DNA from: an uncultured Flavobacteriales bacterium
GTDB lineage: Bacteria > Bacteroidota > Bacteroidia > Flavobacteriales_D > Parvicellaceae
Length of the DNA: 64,000 bases
Reading direction: 5' to 3'
Assembly (NCBI GenBank): GCA_943788755.1
Contig: CALSRM010000002.1
Span: forward strand, 155,505 to 219,504
How positions within the stretch are numbered: the first letter of the stretch is position 1; each line of letters begins with the position of its first letter. This document shows positions 1 to 9,044 of the stretch, in pieces. Under the pieces are notes generated by a model, which was not told the DNA's origin, made no database searches, and saw only the letters and a list, made by a program, of their open reading frames with translations. The position numbers were made by a program, and so were the translations under genes.

Positions 1-488
1 CATTAAAGATTAATTTTGGAGGAACAATATTGGATGTATTCGCGATAAATAAAATAACGGATGATTTATTAATAAGAGAGCAGCAATTATTTACGGAAAA
101 ATACACAGGAACGTGGTCAGTGTCATACCAGGTCCAAAAACTAAAAGTGCGTATTGATTATACAGGTAGTTTATACGGTCCAATGAAATTGCCACTAGTA
201 GAGAATGATTTTAGGGATAAGTTTTCAAAACCTTTTAGTTTACAGAATATTAAAATATCGAAGTCTTTTAAAGGAGGGATAAGCTTAAATTGTGGAGTTA
301 GGAATCTTTTAAATTTTACGCCTCCATCAAATTCTATTTTAAGAGCTCATGATCCTTTTAATAAACACTCGGATGATATTGCTGAAAACCCGTATGGATA
401 TGAATTTGACCCAACTTACATTTATTCCTCTTTCCAGGGAATAACTTTATTTGGTGGAGTAAGTTATGAGTTCAACAAGAAGAAATAG
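1..488 (+). CDS. TonB-dependent outer-membrane receptor, C-terminal fragment (5' end outside window)
   Basis: The reading frame is open from base 3 to the stop at 486-488 with no convincing start, so this is the last ~161 codons of a longer gene. The visible part consists of alternating amphipathic strands typical of the end of a 22-strand TonB receptor barrel. It includes the segment GVRNLLNFTPP, which matches the late-barrel 'v.NLfn..' pattern of ferrienterochelin/vitamin B12-type receptors, and an aromatic-rich end (GGVSYEF) before a short lysine tail. The family imports siderophores, cofactors or glycans through the outer membrane using TonB energy. The substrate cannot be told from this fragment. 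The thioredoxin-like gene follows 82 nt downstream on the same strand. An in-frame TTG at 30 could be mistaken for a start but has no supporting signal. Confidence 0.75.
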   Translation, partial: LKINFGGTILDVFAINKITDDLLIREQQLFTEKYTGTWSVSYQVQKLKVRIDYTGSLYGPMKLPLVENDFRDKFSKPFSLQNIKISKSFKGGISLNCGVRNLLNFTPPSNSILRAHDPFNKHSDDIAENPYGYEFDPTYIYSSFQGITLFGGVSYEFNKKK

Positions 489-570
489 TTGGAACTCTCG
501 TTCAGTTAGAGGAACTAAAAAAGTGATTTGCACGTTTCTATTTCAAAAGATTCTTAAATTAGGCAAGTCA

Positions 571-1035
571 ATGAAAATAATTTTAATAATAATATTTTTT
601 TCTATTTCATCAATTGGATTTTCCCAAGGAGTATCCTGGACTAAGTTTGAGGACTTAAAAGATTCTATTGCCAAAGAAAAAAAACCAATAATTGTAAAAG
701 TTGAAACGCCTTGGTGTGGCTATTGTAAGTTAATGGAAGCAAAGATTTATTCTAAAAAAAGGTTTGTTAAAAGAGTAGGGAAGAATTACTATTTTGTAAA
801 ATTGAATGCTGACTCTAAGGAAACTATAAACTTTAGAAATAAAGAATATACGTATATTCAGTTTAATGAAAAAAAAGGAGTGCATAGTCTAGCCAAAGAA
901 TTAGCAGAAGTGGAAGGGGTATTGCGTTACCCAACAACTGTTGTGTTAAATTCCGATTTTACCCAAAACAAAAGGATTGTTGGTTTCTTGAATAACCGAG
1001 ATTTTAGATATTGGTTGCAGTTCAGTAAGGAATAG
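571..1035 (+). CDS. Periplasmic thioredoxin-fold protein
   Basis: This 154-residue protein has an N-terminal signal peptide (residues 1-19, ending GFSQ) and a thioredoxin-like fold with the redox motif W-C-G-Y-C at residues 48-52 and a probable cis-proline in RYPTT near residue 125. DUF255/thioredoxin-7-type proteins of Bacteroidota look like this and act as exported disulfide reductases or isomerases. I chose the ATG at 571 because the open frame upstream (to 466) encodes basic, non-signal sequence overlapping the end of the receptor gene, and only the 571 start yields a normal signal peptide. The partner protein is unknown; co-transcription with the upstream receptor is possible. Confidence 0.8.
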   Translation: MKIILIIIFFSISSIGFSQGVSWTKFEDLKDSIAKEKKPIIVKVETPWCGYCKLMEAKIYSKKRFVKRVGKNYYFVKLNADSKETINFRNKEYTYIQFNEKKGVHSLAKELAEVEGVLRYPTTVVLNSDFTQNKRIVGFLNNRDFRYWLQFSKE

Positions 1036-1065
1036 AATAATTGGAATTCCTTCGAGAATGAATTA

Positions 1066-2187
1066 TTAGTCGACTATTTCATATTTCCAATTTTCAAAAG
1101 CAAATTTCCAGCGGGTATTTATTTGATCTTTTACATCGGAAGGTATATCTACCAACTGATTCTTTTTGTAGCTTTTTACTGTTTCTAGGTAAGTGGTAAA
1201 GAGTGTTTTATTTTTATTAAAGTCAGAGATATTTAATTTAGAATACATTTTTTCTAGTGATTTAATAGGTTGTGTTTCTAATTCATTAAAACTGATTTCG
1301 AACAATGAATCTTCAGGAATGAGGTGCTTATGTTCCAGGTATTTCTGCATACTTTTTTCATAACAATAGATGATTCTTTCTTCTATTTCTTTTTCCGAAA
1401 ATTCTTGTAAGAATTGTGTCTTTACAGCCTTTTGATATAAGTACTTTGTAGAAGAGTATACGTCATATGGGTTTCTGTGAATAAATATAAACTTGGCATT
1501 TGGGAATAGCTCTAATAATATTTTAACACGGCCTGTATTGTGCGGGTTTTTTAATAATAATTGCTTTTTTTTTCCTTGAAATAAAGAAATTTGTTTGAGC
1601 ATTTTGAGGTAGACTTTTTTCCAATCTTTCATTTCTTTTTCAGTTGTTCCTTCAAATACATTGTACTTGTCAAAATAGGTCCTATTCTTCGGGAAAAAAA
1701 ATATTTGCATTCCACTCTTTTCCGTAAGATTTGTTAGCGGATGTTCTTCTTCTTGCGGGGAGTGAGCATCAATTTTCACATTATCTTGGAGTCGAGTAGA
1801 AGGCATTAGCTTGGCAAGTAAAGGGCGCATTATGCCTTTGGATACAAATGCTACTCTAAAAAAGAAGGCCTGAAAAGAATCCAAGTAAACAAACCTTTTG
1901 TCTTGTGCTAAAATATAATGTAAATGAGTTGTGCCGCTTCTCCAATGCCCAATAACAAATACGGGTGGGTTGTTTTTAAATGAAATTCGTTTTAATCTTG
2001 CTGCAATAAGAATAGATTGAAACCATCTAAATGGGGCAGACAAAATAACAAATAATGTTATTTTTCTTGCCATTTTCTTTTTAGATGGAGCTATTTTATT
2101 TTCCTTCTTTAATCTTAACCAATGTTTTATGGATGAAAGAAAGAGTTGGTGTTCTTTAATTTCAAATTCTTTGGGCTTATTGGTCAT
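1066..2187 (-). CDS. Sulfotransferase family protein
   Basis: A 373-residue protein of the PAPS-dependent sulfotransferase superfamily. The 5'-phosphosulfate-binding loop is seen at residues 80-87 (GHWRSGTT), and the 3'-phosphate-binding motif at about 235-246 (FIHRNPYDVYSS). A conserved KNPHN segment lies at about 213-217. Together these are the two ends of the PAPS site. A basic, partly hydrophobic stretch at 38-62 could be a membrane-associated segment. The acceptor is unknown; bacterial members modify glycans, lipids or small molecules. It stands alone between convergent and same-strand neighbours and shares no obvious operon. The terminal part is less conserved. Some homologues act as non-sulfating nucleotide-binding proteins, so enzymatic activity is inferred. 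Confidence 0.8.
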   Translation of the reverse strand: MTNKPKEFEIKEHQLFLSSIKHWLRLKKENKIAPSKKKMARKITLFVILSAPFRWFQSILIAARLKRISFKNNPPVFVIGHWRSGTTHLHYILAQDKRFVYLDSFQAFFFRVAFVSKGIMRPLLAKLMPSTRLQDNVKIDAHSPQEEEHPLTNLTEKSGMQIFFFPKNRTYFDKYNVFEGTTEKEMKDWKKVYLKMLKQISLFQGKKKQLLLKNPHNTGRVKILLELFPNAKFIFIHRNPYDVYSSTKYLYQKAVKTQFLQEFSEKEIEERIIYCYEKSMQKYLEHKHLIPEDSLFEISFNELETQPIKSLEKMYSKLNISDFNKNKTLFTTYLETVKSYKKNQLVDIPSDVKDQINTRWKFAFENWKYEIVD

Positions 2188-2284
2188 TTATACTTAGGTA
2201 GTGAATTTTTTTATTGTCAATTGAGTATAGGTGAAAAACCGACCTAACTTGGATTAGGTGGGTTTTAAAGATGTTTGAAACGCT

Positions 2285-4396
2285 TTATTTACCAACAATT
2301 TTCAATTCAACTCTTCTGTTTTTTGCTTTTCCTTCAGCACTATCGTTTGTAGCAATTGGCTTATCTTCTCCAAATCCTTTTGCAACTAATCTAGCAGATG
2401 CTATACCCTTGTTCTCCATATAAGTAATAGCAGATTTAGCTCTTCCTTCCGAAAGGTCTTGATTTGCGTATTTAGAACCATCGCTATCCGTGTGCCCTTG
2501 TAATTCAATTTTTATTGTAGGGTTTTGATTTAAGAAATCAACTAATTGGTCTAAAATTCTGTAAGAACGCGTATCTAGTTGCTTTTTAGCTGTTTTAAAA
2601 AGAAGATCATCCACAATAATACTTTTACCCACTTCTATAGAAGATAGTAAAACAACTCTTTCAATATTTTCAACTTTGATTGCTTCTACTTTTAGCGTTT
2701 GATTAAAATAGCCTTCCTTAGTAACGAGGATTTCAAATTTGTTACCTACTTCTAGAGGTTGCGCTTCTGGAGCAAATCCTTCCAATGCGATTAACGAATT
2801 GATATGTTTATTTTCGTTGGTAACGTTTACCAACATAATTGTCGATTTGATAGGTTTTTTCGTTGCCTCATCTATTACAATTAGTTTTAGTGAAGTTGCA
2901 ACTAATTCGGGTTTGATTTTGCTTAAATAAATACTTTTACTCAGTGTACCAAATTTGTCATATCGTATTTCTAAAATACTATTATCATAACCCTCTGCGT
3001 TTGCAGAGATAATATGTTTCATGCCGCTTTCTAACTCTTTAGAGATTTTATCTCCTTCTCCTAATTCGGTTTGAATCATGGTAATTGGATCGATATATGT
3101 GATTTTTGCAGTAATTGGTTTATTTGTTTCTTTATCAAATACCTCAATCTCTAGATCAAATAGCGTTACAGAGGGAGACATAAATACTTTGGTCACAACT
3201 TCAACGCCGGTGTTTTGAATAACATGAATTTCTTGATCTTCATATCCATCTTTCGTTATTGTAATATCGTATTCTTCTTTTTGATTTAGTTCAGCAGTAT
3301 CGCTTGATTTATTTTCAAAAATCATCACTTTACTTCCTGTTGTTTTACTTGGATAACTTGCCGAAGCAGTTATTAATTTTTTCGTGTTTTTGTCGTATAC
3401 CTCAACAATGCTGTTAAACTGCTTGATCTTTGATTTTGGTTTAATTCTATAGTTTAGAAAGACTTCAAATGAACCCGTATTTTGATTCAAACCATCTGTT
3501 ATACTTGATGTATTGATGTCATATGTAATTCCACCATCAAAAGCATCTGATAAATACTTTAATGTAATTATTCCTGCATCTTTCAAACGACTATAAACTC
3601 CAAATGCAATTGCAGTATAGTTATCGTGCGTGTTTGTAACAAAATACTTGAGGTCAGCACCAATTACAACCTGACTTTGATTGCCTTGCGTCATAAAAAG
3701 AGCATTTGGTGACAATCCCAGTGTTCCGAAAACAACATTAGTACCGCCAGTTATTGCTATTCTCATAGGTTTTCCCAAATCAGTTGAAGTAAATCCTGAA
3801 GAAGGTTCATTCACATTAAATGCGGTTATTCCAAAATAGTGAAGACTTCTTCCCAAAGAATCGTTTTGGTACCATGTAGCAGAAGGTGAAATTTCCAATC
3901 CACTTATAACTGGATTAATTTCTGTTTCACCTATCGAAGTACTTGAATTGTAAACTCCGCTGCTAAATTGACTGCCTGTCGTTAAACCGTCCAAATCGGT
4001 CGAACTATTAAAATAACCTAATTTCGATCCAATAGCGAGGTCACTACTACCAAGCGATAAGTTATAAGCAAAATTAAAAGCTAGTTGATTCGTTTGAAGG
4101 TACCCTCCTTCACCCATTCTGTCATTTACAAATGAAAAGCCAATTACAGCTATTTTTTTGTTTGTATTTGCCTGAAAAATTGGTAATGACCCTTCAAATT
4201 GCGAAGTGGTAAAGGGCTTCACTATATTCGTCCATTGACTTCTATGAACTAAAGTTAAATTAATATCATTACTGATAGCCATTTGCGTTGGGTTAGTAAG
4301 TGCATTTGAATATTGGTAATTCGAAAAGAATGCATCCTGACTAATTCCTAAAGAACTGAACAGAATAGCGATAAATGTTGTAGATAAAATTTTCAT
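2285..4396 (-). CDS. PorP/SprF-type outer-membrane protein fused to an OmpA peptidoglycan-binding domain
   Basis: A 703-residue protein with a signal peptide (1-19). Residues ~20-310 resemble the PorP/SprF family: the QDAFFSNY..NALTNPT start and a beta-barrel with many GI/GV strands. Residues ~320-590 hold three carboxypeptidase-regulatory/PEGA-like repeats, each starting 'V.D..T.KPI.A'. Residues ~590-703 are an OmpA C-terminal domain containing GHTDSDG near 634 and NRRVELKI near the end, which bind peptidoglycan. PorP/SprF proteins help attach or export T9SS substrates, and SprF partners the SprB adhesin. Here the gene is last in a probable operon 19 nt after a type B T9SS cargo, suggesting it serves or anchors the two upstream secreted proteins. 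No defect was seen. Confidence 0.88.
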   Translation of the reverse strand: MKILSTTFIAILFSSLGISQDAFFSNYQYSNALTNPTQMAISNDINLTLVHRSQWTNIVKPFTTSQFEGSLPIFQANTNKKIAVIGFSFVNDRMGEGGYLQTNQLAFNFAYNLSLGSSDLAIGSKLGYFNSSTDLDGLTTGSQFSSGVYNSSTSIGETEINPVISGLEISPSATWYQNDSLGRSLHYFGITAFNVNEPSSGFTSTDLGKPMRIAITGGTNVVFGTLGLSPNALFMTQGNQSQVVIGADLKYFVTNTHDNYTAIAFGVYSRLKDAGIITLKYLSDAFDGGITYDINTSSITDGLNQNTGSFEVFLNYRIKPKSKIKQFNSIVEVYDKNTKKLITASASYPSKTTGSKVMIFENKSSDTAELNQKEEYDITITKDGYEDQEIHVIQNTGVEVVTKVFMSPSVTLFDLEIEVFDKETNKPITAKITYIDPITMIQTELGEGDKISKELESGMKHIISANAEGYDNSILEIRYDKFGTLSKSIYLSKIKPELVATSLKLIVIDEATKKPIKSTIMLVNVTNENKHINSLIALEGFAPEAQPLEVGNKFEILVTKEGYFNQTLKVEAIKVENIERVVLLSSIEVGKSIIVDDLLFKTAKKQLDTRSYRILDQLVDFLNQNPTIKIELQGHTDSDGSKYANQDLSEGRAKSAITYMENKGIASARLVAKGFGEDKPIATNDSAEGKAKNRRVELKIVGK

Positions 4397-4415
4397 AATC
4401 TAGTTTTTCTGCTTG

Positions 4416-6341
4416 TTATCGTTTAAGTAAAATAGTTCCAGTATTTTTTCCTCCGAACTGCAGCGGTGTTCCATCAATAGTAAAACCACTCATGGTCCAT
4501 ACATAGGTGCCAACAGGTTGTTGTTGGCCATTTGCAGTTCCATCCCAACCACTCGTTAGCATTTCGTTTACATCAGTGGTTTGAAAAACAATTTCGCCCC
4601 ATCTGTTGTAAATAGTGAAATTGAAATTATCTTCATTAATTCCATTTCCATACATTAAAAAGCGATCGTTGTTTTCATCATTATTAGGTGTAAATAAATT
4701 TGGAATAAAAAAGTTAAGTTCTTCATTTATGAGAACATTTACATCAGCAACAGCATAACATCCATTTGCTTGCAAAGCTGTTACAATGTAGGTTGTATCT
4801 TCGATTGGAGACATTGTTATGTCTTGCGCTGTTAAGCCATTATTCCAAAGGTGAGAAACTCCATCAGGGCCTAAAAGAGTAATCGAATTTCCTAAGAAAA
4901 TGGTGGTGTCATAATAAAGAGAATAGTAAGTGTATACCGGAGAGAAGTTAATTGTATCCTGCAAAACACAGGTGTTTGCATCAACAATAGTCACAGAAAC
5001 TTCTCCAAAGTCTGTGATTGTGTTTGTTTGATTAGTGGTTCCATCCGACCATGTATAAGATGTAAATCCTGGTTGCGCATCCAAAACCACGGTATCTCCG
5101 ATACAAAACTCTACATCATAGCCCAAAAATAACAACGATTCAGGGTAAAGACTAACATTAACCGTATCGTAACCAGCACAACCACTTGCTAAATCTGTTA
5201 CTTCAACAATGTATTCTCCTGCAGAGGAAGGGAAAATAATTGAAGCGGTTTCTCCATTGTTCCAACTATAAGAAAACAAACCAGAAAATGCATCCAATGT
5301 AGCTGTTGTTCCAGAACAGATAGTTGTGTCATTACCTAAGTCCACTGGTGGACCAGCTGTTAATGTTGAAGACCACGATTCCGTGGCGATACACCCATTT
5401 GCATCCGTAACAGTTACATAAATTGGTAAGTCTCCCGAAGTTACATTGAAAATGGTATCTAATCCATTGGAAGTCGTACTAATAGTATTTCCTTGGGTTC
5501 CGGTAGCCCAATCATATGATACACCATTACTAGCTGTAAAGATTAAATCACCATTTTCACACAAGTTTGATGCAGTGTTTAGGCTTGGAATAGGATCAGC
5601 TAGCATATTTACATCCACATTTAAGGGAGCGGTTGTAGTAGTGATACATCCAGAAAGGTAAGACCAATTTAATTGATACGTATTTCCAACAACTCCATTC
5701 ATAACAGCGTTGGTGTCAAATTGATTTGTAAAAGATCCACCTGTACCTGTTACAATGATCCATTCCCCACTTCCTTGAGCACTTAACTCTGCTAAAGATC
5801 CACATCCTGTAATTGGCGTAACTACAGTAAAGTCTGAATATTCCCATTTAACTTTTATTGTTACGCGGTAATCTCCAGCATTAAAAGAATATGCATTCCA
5901 TTGGCAATGCGGGTCCAATCTAAAATCAAACGGATCAAAGGTTTGGTTTACATAACAATCGTCTTCAAAAGTTGGAGCTCCCCCCGGATTATACGTACAC
6001 ATATCTCCACTATCATCTTCCCATGCTTCCAATTGAACAGTGAGATTAGAAGCAGGGGTATTCGTTTCATTGATAATAACGACGTTGGAATGCGCATTGA
6101 ATGATATAGGACAATTGTTTTGCTCAGTTTCACAGAATCCACCAGCATTTGTAACACTTCCGTCGTCCGAAATCCAACATTTCCAGGTAATTTCTTCATC
6201 AAAACCAAAACCCAACCCATCTTCTGTGCATGGAGAATCAGCTGCGTAATATTCTACGATTTCTACTGTATAATTTACGTTTTGAGAATACAGCTTACCA
6301 AAGGATACTAATGCTGTAAGTAATAGTAATATTCTTTTCAT
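4416..6341 (-). CDS. Secreted multidomain protein with T9SS type B (gliding-motility-associated) C-terminal domain
   Basis: This 641-residue protein has a signal peptide (1-19). An N-terminal domain of ~220 residues is paralogous to that of the upstream gene: QNVNY.VEI, then G.GFDEE.TWK, EAWEDDSGD and WEYSDFT. Several PKD/Ig-like repeats follow, with 'CI..' cysteines and 'Y.W..G' motifs. The C-terminal ~95 residues are a CHU_C/gliding-motility domain (FIPNLFTPNNDENND, FTIYNRWGEIVF, WDGTANGQ, PVGTYVW). That domain is a sorting signal for the type IX secretion system that carries cargo across the outer membrane. The gene is 8 nt after the paralogue and 19 nt before the PorP/SprF-OmpA gene. Function beyond surface location is unknown. 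Confidence 0.88.
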   Translation of the reverse strand: MKRILLLLTALVSFGKLYSQNVNYTVEIVEYYAADSPCTEDGLGFGFDEEITWKCWISDDGSVTNAGGFCETEQNNCPISFNAHSNVVIINETNTPASNLTVQLEAWEDDSGDMCTYNPGGAPTFEDDCYVNQTFDPFDFRLDPHCQWNAYSFNAGDYRVTIKVKWEYSDFTVVTPITGCGSLAELSAQGSGEWIIVTGTGGSFTNQFDTNAVMNGVVGNTYQLNWSYLSGCITTTTAPLNVDVNMLADPIPSLNTASNLCENGDLIFTASNGVSYDWATGTQGNTISTTSNGLDTIFNVTSGDLPIYVTVTDANGCIATESWSSTLTAGPPVDLGNDTTICSGTTATLDAFSGLFSYSWNNGETASIIFPSSAGEYIVEVTDLASGCAGYDTVNVSLYPESLLFLGYDVEFCIGDTVVLDAQPGFTSYTWSDGTTNQTNTITDFGEVSVTIVDANTCVLQDTINFSPVYTYYSLYYDTTIFLGNSITLLGPDGVSHLWNNGLTAQDITMSPIEDTTYIVTALQANGCYAVADVNVLINEELNFFIPNLFTPNNDENNDRFLMYGNGINEDNFNFTIYNRWGEIVFQTTDVNEMLTSGWDGTANGQQQPVGTYVWTMSGFTIDGTPLQFGGKNTGTILLKR

Positions 6342-6349
6342 TTATAAAT

Positions 6350-7753
6350 TTATTTAGAAAGGATAACTCTTTTTGTAATGATGTTGCTATTTATTGAAAG
6401 ATTAACAATATATAAGCCATTTGATAATTGTGATAAATCCAATTCGTTGTCAATTAAACTAACTTGGACCTTTTTGCCAATTGAGTTATAAACTGTTGCA
6501 AAAGTAATTGGCGAATCAGCTTGAATATGTAAAACTCCAGAGGTTGGATTTGGGTATATAGACAAGGTGGTCATCAACTCGTCAATCCCAACACCACTAA
6601 ATGTGATTGGATCCGATTGTCCTAAACAACCGCTTGAGTTCAAAACTTCTACATAATAAGAACCGCCTTGCGTAGGAACATAGTCTATGCTTGTGGCCCC
6701 TGGAATAGGAGAACCATTAAAATACCACAAATAAACCGGGTATGTTTGAGTCGACAAGACACCACCATTTTCTGAAATAGTAGGTGTTGGTGATGGGTTT
6801 ACAGAAAAAGAAATACTGTCTATTCCTGAGCAAGTTCCGTTATTTGAAGAGACATAAACTATGTCATCAGCAATCGAAGGGGAAAGAACAAATTGACCAG
6901 AACCATCACTTAGTACCACATTTCCATTTGTATTTAATGACCAATCGTAAATTGTTCCATTTTGAGCATTGAAGGTAACGTCAGTTCCTTCACAAATAGT
7001 ATTTGAAGATATAGTCATATTAGGTGCAGGGGTGGATATAAAATCAACAGTTACTGTGTCGGGGGTGTATGGCGTCAAGCAGTTTGGAAAACTACTCCAT
7101 AACAATTCGTATGAGCCAATAGATCCGGCAAAGTTTGTGCCCGGATTATTTACATTTCCAAAAGAGCCAGTTGCTCCTGTGTGAACAGACCAACTACCGC
7201 TACCCTGAGCAGATAATGGCACGGTAGTTCCACAATTTGCAATGTCAAAACCTGCAGTAAAATCCGAATATTCCCAATTAATTCGAACAAGAACAGCAAA
7301 GTTTTCAGATTCTAAAAAATGTTCATTCCATTGACAATTAGGCTCGCTTCGAAAATTAATGGTTGGAAATGTATTGTCAATATAACAATCGTCTTCAAAG
7401 CCTAGAGAGCCACCATCGAATGTGCATCTATCTCCACTGTCATCTTCCCAAGCTTCTAATCTAATGTCGATACTAGTTGCTGCAGTGTTGTTTGAAGTCA
7501 ACAAGGTTACATTATTCAAACCGAGAGTAAAGGGAAAGTTGCCATCAGAATAATGGCAATCACCACCAACAAAGGTGGGGTTAATATCATCTCTGCCCCA
7601 TGCTTTCCAGGTAGGTTCCTCATCATATCCAAAAGCAGCTCCGTCTTCGCATCCAGAAATTCTGAATTCAAGTATTTCAACTTGGTAATTAACATTTTGA
7701 GCATTTAAAGCTACTGTAATAAAGGACAAAATAAGCGTAAAAAGTATTTTCAT
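6350..7753 (-). CDS. Secreted protein with T9SS type A sorting domain, paralogue of the next gene
   Basis: A 467-residue protein with a signal peptide (1-18). Its N-terminal ~220 residues match those of the downstream gene: QNVNYQVEI, G.AFGYDEEPTWK.W, RLEAWEDDSGD, CQWNEH and NWEYSDFT. It has only one or two Ig-like units in the middle. The C-terminal ~70 residues form a type A T9SS sorting domain (LSIYPNPTSGVL, SNGLYIVNL, ending KRVILSK). It is the first gene of a probable three-gene operon read leftward. The shared N-terminal domain contains acidic and cysteine-rich motifs that I do not recognise as an enzyme. A structural or binding role on the cell surface is an inference. Confidence 0.85.
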   Translation of the reverse strand: MKILFTLILSFITVALNAQNVNYQVEILEFRISGCEDGAAFGYDEEPTWKAWGRDDINPTFVGGDCHYSDGNFPFTLGLNNVTLLTSNNTAATSIDIRLEAWEDDSGDRCTFDGGSLGFEDDCYIDNTFPTINFRSEPNCQWNEHFLESENFAVLVRINWEYSDFTAGFDIANCGTTVPLSAQGSGSWSVHTGATGSFGNVNNPGTNFAGSIGSYELLWSSFPNCLTPYTPDTVTVDFISTPAPNMTISSNTICEGTDVTFNAQNGTIYDWSLNTNGNVVLSDGSGQFVLSPSIADDIVYVSSNNGTCSGIDSISFSVNPSPTPTISENGGVLSTQTYPVYLWYFNGSPIPGATSIDYVPTQGGSYYVEVLNSSGCLGQSDPITFSGVGIDELMTTLSIYPNPTSGVLHIQADSPITFATVYNSIGKKVQVSLIDNELDLSQLSNGLYIVNLSINSNIITKRVILSK

Positions 7754-7937
7754 ATTTAATGTAAGTTAAAAGTGCATTATGTTATAACAGTAAATATAAA
7801 AAAAATTGAATATAAAATCGATGTGTGCCAGATAATACTTATTGGGGTTTAAGTAGATGAAAGTCAATTTATTCATATTTATGAACTTCTAAATGAACTT
7901 TATTTATCTTTACGGGTAACCATTGAAAAACAAGGCA

Positions 7938-9038
7938 ATGAACCGTTTACTAATAATTCTAATTTTCTTTGTACCGTCTATCTTTGTTGGCCAGGCAGTT
8001 GATGTCTCAAAGGCAAAGAAAGAAACCGAGGCTACAAAAACTGAATCGTCCGATTTATTGGATACAGACCAATTTTCTATTCAAAGTGCAGATAATTATA
8101 AAAAGAGTTATATCGCTTTAAAAAGAAACGCTGTAAATAAATATTCTAAAGAAATTTCTAGTGAAGAACAAAAGAACCTTAACGCCATAGTCACTGATTT
8201 GGAATCTATGCATTCTGAAAGTTATGAATACCATTATATAGCTTATTTAAATTCTAATCAAGATCCGCAAGCGTTTCATCACCTGGAAAAAGCCTATGAA
8301 ATATATCCAAATAATGTAGAGTTGTATGATGATTTTATAGCTCATTATGAGTTGACAAATAACAGACAAGGTAAAAACCAGTTTTGTAAAAAACTTGCTG
8401 AGAGTAATACCATAGCGCAAGGTATTATGGATTACAACTATAATGTGCTGATGTCACTAGAGCCAAATGCTATTTTATTCACCAATGGTGCTGATGATAC
8501 TTACCCTCTTTGGATTTGGCAAGAAATACACAATAAGAGAACGGATGTAACAGTATTAAATCTTGACTTAATACAAAATTTAGAATATCAAAAAGTAAAA
8601 TTGAAATCTTTAAATATTTACCCAATAAAAAGCAAGGAACCAGTTGAAATTGTAAAAGAAGTGGTGAAAAATAATTCCAATAGACCCATCAATATTGCAC
8701 TTACAATAAACCCAAAAGCGTTGATTGATTTGAAGTCAAAATTGTATTTAACAGGGCTGGTTTTAAAATACAGTGAAAAAGAGATTGATAATGTTACCAT
8801 GCTTCAAAACAATTGGGAGTTTTCCTTTAATACAGAATCGTTAAACAAGACGGTGACAAATACAACAACCAAAAAAATGAACAACAACTATATTTTACCA
8901 CTATTGGTTTTAAGTGGGTATTATTCCGATAACGGAAAAACAAGCGAAGCTAAGAGTTCTGAAACTTTGGCATTAAAACTGGCTAGTGAAGGAGGGAAAG
9001 AACTGGAAGTTAAAAAATACATTGAAGCGAAGAAATAA
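7938..9038 (+). CDS. Secreted TPR-like protein with a DUF2723-type soluble motif
   Basis: A 366-residue protein with a signal peptide (MNRLLIILIFFVPSIFVGQ). The middle is helical and TPR-like (AFHHLEKAYEIYPNNVELYDDF). Around residues 175-215 is ILFTNGADDTYPLWIWQE followed by RTDVTVLNLDLI. This closely resembles a soluble motif in DUF2723 (TMEM260-like) membrane proteins, but here there are no multiple membrane helices. I chose the ATG at 7938 over the TTG at 7923 because it gives a standard signal peptide. It ends 6 nt before the ECF sigma factor gene and is probably co-transcribed with it, which suggests a role in envelope sensing or in the response controlled by that sigma factor. No catalytic residues are evident. 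Confidence 0.7.
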   Translation: MNRLLIILIFFVPSIFVGQAVDVSKAKKETEATKTESSDLLDTDQFSIQSADNYKKSYIALKRNAVNKYSKEISSEEQKNLNAIVTDLESMHSESYEYHYIAYLNSNQDPQAFHHLEKAYEIYPNNVELYDDFIAHYELTNNRQGKNQFCKKLAESNTIAQGIMDYNYNVLMSLEPNAILFTNGADDTYPLWIWQEIHNKRTDVTVLNLDLIQNLEYQKVKLKSLNIYPIKSKEPVEIVKEVVKNNSNRPINIALTINPKALIDLKSKLYLTGLVLKYSEKEIDNVTMLQNNWEFSFNTESLNKTVTNTTTKKMNNNYILPLLVLSGYYSDNGKTSEAKSSETLALKLASEGGKELEVKKYIEAKK

Positions 9039-9044
9039 GCTTAT

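Noticed and set aside
466-570. Upstream extension of the thioredoxin-like gene
   Set aside because: It overlaps the receptor end and gives a basic N-terminus that hides the signal peptide; the ATG at 571 is better.
5948-6311. Several overlapping frames on both strands inside the type B T9SS gene
   Set aside because: They are shadows of the main gene, with no signals of their own.
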